A stretch of DNA of 44,818 nt from Chara braunii (Eukaryota; Streptophyta; Charophyceae; Charales; Characeae): contig BFEA01000391.1 in NCBI GenBank assembly GCA_003427395.1, positions 52,714 to 97,531 on the forward strand, read 5' to 3'. Below, one piece after another: positions 41,421-44,818 of this stretch. The notes under the pieces are model-generated. The model ran no database searches. It saw only the letters and a list, made by a program, of their open reading frames with translations, and was not told where the DNA came from. The translations under genes were made by a program, and so were the position numbers. The number at the start of each line of letters is the position of its first letter. The stretch's first letter is position 1.

Positions 41421-42662
41421 TGCAAGTATTGTCCTCACCCATCCCTCTCAAGTCTCGTCTTCAATCTCTCATTTAATTGTGTGTTTTTCGTACCTTGGGC
41501 CACGTCTATGTACATCCCGAAAATGTGGCCTAAGAATGTAGAGTCGTCTAAAGCCTGCAAGATCTTAATAAATTCATCCAACGCCAAAAGACACTTATAG
41601 TAAGTTTGGCTCGTATACTGCACATAATAGTTCTAATTTCGTCATAGGAACCCAAGCAACGGGATAACTACTAAGTACACTGAGAGACGGATGAAAATTA
41701 AGAATTAAAACATATAGTTAGTTAAACAAGTAGAGAAATTTGAAGGGCAAAATTGCACATTGGTCTGCTCGATCTCGAGTAACCCATTTAGACGAGTAAA
41801 CAAAAACCCATTAGCTATGCTTTCATCTTCTTAATTTGCATCAGATGAGTTAGGGAAAGAAAGCAATAAGCACTAATTAGTCCCATCCAAGAAAAACTTT
41901 GTTAGGCGATAGACAATTCTCCTTAAAGTTAAAGCCCTCTCACCCATCAATAAGGTTTTTGTCACACTTCGTCAAACACATTCATTCCATCATGGAGTTT
42001 ACCATTCCGTTTCTTTCCCAGAGCATAGTCTCCTTTACTTTTCATGGAAAGGATAACTCGTTGTTGTTCAGTGATCATTGATTTAGGGCTCAAACTGTAT
42101 TTTGCTTGACGACAAATATATCAGGGCTCATACTGCATAACCTATTAGAGTTATGCAACAAAGCTGGCCTGATCTGACTGAACAAGTAACTCTGTTAGCA
42201 CTTTGCCCGTGAAGGTGGATATAAGATCATCCACAAATATAAAAATAACTTAGAGAAACTCATAAACAATACAGAAAAAGCCCAATGGCAAGATAATAAT
42301 CATCGCTAGTGAATATCAATTACACATTTCGATGATTAATGAGTACACACACCAACTAATTCCCCCTTCGTATGAGGGCATTTACAGACCACGACAAGCA
42401 ATTCCAATATGAATAATCTTACTGAATGAAGTGAAGCATACCTGGTGTTAGTCCAAGGTATCCAAAGTTTATACTCACCCATTCGTTCTCATTGTCCTAT
42501 CAAGAAAATCAACTTTCTTTATACGGTTTCTCGCTCATTTGTCAGCTTAGCATCTGTAACAACTGGCAGTAATTATGGAGAGAGCTCCCATTAAGAAAAA
42601 ACTTAGATAAGTATAACGCCGCAATGACAAGAATTAACATAATGACTAATCAAATCAAATAG

Positions 42663-42825
42663 GTATACAGGTTTGCTCAGTTGGTAGTAACATCAACCAT
42701 GGATTACATACTCGATACCCATGGAATGTCTACCTCGAAAAAATCGCGAGAAGTCTGTAGTCAGTTATGCACGTATAATACCTCACGCGTCCTTTGTCCA
42801 TCCTGAATGGTTAAGGCAATTCCGC
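42663..42825 (+). other. tRNA-like promoter boxes, possible SINE relic
   Basis: TTGCTCAGTTGG (42673-42684) resembles an RNA polymerase III A box. ATACTCGATACCC (42708-42720) resembles a degraded B box at about the right distance. A second tRNA-like D-arm phrase, GAATGGTTAAGGC (about 42805-42817), follows. No cloverleaf can be folded with confidence. Confidence 0.3.
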
Positions 42826-42960
42826 ACACCGTCTACAATTGTCTTCGAAACAACTGATGTCCACGAACTACCTTAAGCAAGAATCGAAAATGAACATCCA
42901 ACACAATGATCGAAGCACTCCTTGCCCATAATCATGCGTACAAGCAAAGACATCAGCCGC

Positions 42961-43923
42961 GAAATATATACCCGACCCTCACATGTGTTTCGTGAAGGCC
43001 TTATGAAAGTTGGTTTCAAACATTTACGGTTGTAACTAGGACTCAGTGCATCCATGAGTCTACTTCCATCTCGTCACTAGAGAGAGGTAGCTTGCACTAA
43101 AGAATCGAAACAAGCCTTATCGTAGTAGTTGACGTCAATTGTCTGCGTACCCCCGATGAAAGTCTAATTTCCATAGCCTCTTGTTTAACTTTAGTTATAC
43201 CACATCTCTCTTTCTCTCCTCAGTGGAGCTCGTAGTTGTGAGTGATGACTGAAAGGGGGTATAAACGATAACAAAGTACTTGGCATGCCTTAGCGAGAAC
43301 ATAAAGAGCTCATGTACGTCTTATCTTCACACATTTCCCTCAAACAACCAAATTTGTTATCTATAGACATTAGTTACCCGTGACAGCAGTTGATGTCAAC
43401 AAACGGGGAGCGTGCACATCATTGCTCATCTCTTTCTTGAGAAATATATACCCGACCCTCACATGTGTTTCGTGAAGGCCTTATGAAAGTTGGTTTCAAA
43501 CATTTACGGTTGCAACTAGGACTCAGTGCATCCATGAGTCTACTTCCATCTCGTCACTAGAGAGAGGTAGCTTGCACTAATGAATCGAAACAAGCCTTAT
43601 CGTAGTAGTTGACGTCAATTGTCTGCGTACCCCCGATGAAAGTCTAACTTCCATAGACTCTTGTTTAACTTTAGTTATACCACATCTTTCTTTCTCTGCT
43701 CAGTGGAACTCGTAGATGTGAGTAATGTAGACTGAAAGGGGGTATAAACGATAACAAAGTACTTGGCATGCCTTAGCGAGAACATAAAGAGTTCATGTAC
43801 GTCTTATCTTCACACATTTCCCTCAAACAAACAAATTTGTTATCAATAGACATTGGTTACCCGTGACAGCAGTTGATGTCAACAAACGGGGAGCGTGCAC
43901 ATTATTGCTCATCTCTTTCTTGA
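42961..43923. repeat. 480-bp tandem duplication, two copies
   Basis: GAAATATATACCCGACCCTC starts both copies, at 42961 and 43441. They remain alike to about 43440 and 43923, with only a small number of substitutions and a 3-4-bp indel near 43729. No coding frame with a recognisable product. Recent duplication. Confidence 0.95.
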
Positions 43924-44313
43924 GTGAGTTGTAGTAATCTAACTTCACTTATTATTCGGTGTCGTTAATATCTAGCTTTCTCCTTTTCCTCTCTCCACAA
44001 ATTATAAACACACTACAAACTGGTTTCCGCCCTTTCTCAGACATTGGTTGATCTAAAAAAATGAAAATCGGTTATCCTCTCCACGTGAGCATCAATGTTT
44101 TCCCCGTTGGCTCATTCTTTTTCATCCCTCCATGATAGGTGCCTTAAGACAACTGAGGTAGACCAAAGATTCGTTAAAATCAACCTTCAAAAAAACTTGT
44201 ACTTCTACAATCAGTCCGAACAGAGCGGACCTCTGTTAGTAGCAAAGTGACATATGCGAAGAAGATAACATCAACCAAATCTTTTTAACTTCGATCGCTT
44301 AGCTATGAAATCA
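43924..44313. other. No gene recognised
   Basis: Ordinary AT-moderate DNA without repeat or domain that I can see. Confidence 0.4.
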
Positions 44314-44376
44314 GCGCGTGGTCGGCGCTGAAGTTAGTGAGCGTCGCTCAATCACGCGCTCAAAGCGCCTTGAGCG
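44314..44376. other. GC-rich cluster of overlapping palindromes
   Basis: GCGCGTG (44314-44320) / CACGCGC (44353-44359) encloses TGAGCG-T-CGCTCA (44338-44350). CGCTCAAAG-CGC-CTTGAGCG (44357-44376) overlaps the right arm. It is a GC island in AT-rich surroundings. Confidence 0.65.
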
Positions 44377-44443
44377 GGGTTTGAGCGAGCGAGGGGATTT
44401 TTTTTTTTCAGATAAAAAATGTCAAAAAAGAAAAGAAAAAAAA

Positions 44444-44645
44444 GGGTTATAAATCTATTTGAGATTTACAACCCTATGTTTTTTATTTTATTTTTTGAAG
44501 TTTTGTTATATTTTAAAAAAATCAAAAACATGAAAATAAAGATGAAATCGGTGGGTTTTTCTTTTTTTTCAGGGAGGTTGTAGGCAACCAATAAACAAAA
44601 AAATTAAAAACAAATATACGGATGTAGATCTTTTCGAGATCTACA
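44444..44645. repeat. Two related hairpins in AT-rich repeat
   Basis: GGGTTATAAATCT / AGATTTACAACCC (44444-44456 and 44462-44474, one mismatch, loop ATTTG) and TGTAGATCT / AGATCTACA (44623-44631 and 44637-44645, loop TTTCG). Each is followed by ACCC(C) and ATTTTTTATTTT-like DNA, so they mark two copies of a ~180-bp unit. Confidence 0.65.
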
Positions 44646-44719
44646 ACCCCATTTTTTATTTTTATTTTTAAAGTTCATATGTATTTAAAAAAAAATAAAA
44701 AACACAAAAACCAAAAAAA

Positions 44720-44818
44720 AAACAAAACACACTCATAATCAACTGCCCCCACAAACACACACAAGTACGCACACACACACACACAAATAGACAACCCTCC
44801 CCACAAACACACACAAGT
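44720..44818. repeat. CA-rich tandem repeat at window end
   Basis: CCACAAACACACACAAGT occurs twice with CA dinucleotides between. The repeat may continue beyond the window. Confidence 0.75.

Larger units (their letters stand above)
40061..42660. other. No gene; scattered hairpins and microsatellites
   Basis: On the minus strand this is the 5' side of E4 and may contain its leader and LTR, but no primer-binding site or terminal repeat was found. Special structures are listed separately (40690-40748, 40797-40874, 41283-41340, 41402-41420). Open frames are short and unrecognised. Confidence 0.4.

Overview
The window is plant-like nuclear DNA made almost entirely of decayed transposable elements, satellites and low-complexity sequence. 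I found no convincing intact host gene, rRNA, canonical tRNA or CRISPR array. The Ty3/gypsy families, one with an integrase-chromodomain fusion, nested DNA elements, telo-box motifs and long microsatellites point to a repeat-rich streptophyte. The polyproteins of elements E2 and E4 remind me of those in charophyte algae such as Chara. That organism guess is inference from memory of the families, not a search result. A run of N spans 10626-11069.

Left part (1-9440). Pyrimidine-rich DNA with a 212-bp tandem repeat and three small nested hairpins leads into element E1, a plus-strand Ty3/gypsy chromovirus at about 2027-7156. E1 has a short Gag with one CCHC knuckle, then protease, reverse transcriptase, RNase H, integrase and chromodomain. 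It is broken by five stop codons and one frameshift. Its 3' noncoding tail is followed by a leader-like segment and the start of another gag (9172-9437).

Middle (9440-22060). A ~172-bp satellite array (9590-11600) carries a palindrome in most monomers. E2 is a second plus-strand gypsy pol pseudogene (about 12079-14218) with damaged protease and RT active sites. Next comes 14400-17540, a stretch unusually dense in short perfect or near-perfect hairpins. E3 is a minus-strand gag relic (about 17900-19565) whose zinc-knuckle segment is tandemly duplicated. After that come unassigned DNA, a 44-bp nested palindrome and a CTC/GAG tract.

Right part (22060-40100). This is dominated by E4, a large minus-strand gypsy element of a different lineage. 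In transcript order (decreasing coordinate) it reads gag N-terminus, [gag, knuckle remnant, protease] twice as a ~4.5-4.7 kb tandem duplication, RT, RNase H, integrase zinc domain. Nested in it are an ~0.8-kb terminal-inverted-repeat element and a ~0.4-kb MITE, each present at the same site in both duplicate units. A ~3.1-kb foldback-type element lies between RT and RNase H, and itself contains a 291-bp MITE with a 9-bp target duplication.

Right end (40100-44818). Noncoding DNA with microsatellites, GC-rich palindromes, tRNA-like promoter boxes, a recent 480-bp tandem duplication and AT-rich hairpin repeats. Almost every nonsense codon in the four retroelement relics can be explained by a C:G to T:A transition, as expected for silenced, methylated DNA. 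The elements do not form a working pathway. The biology on show is layered insertion, duplication and mutational decay.
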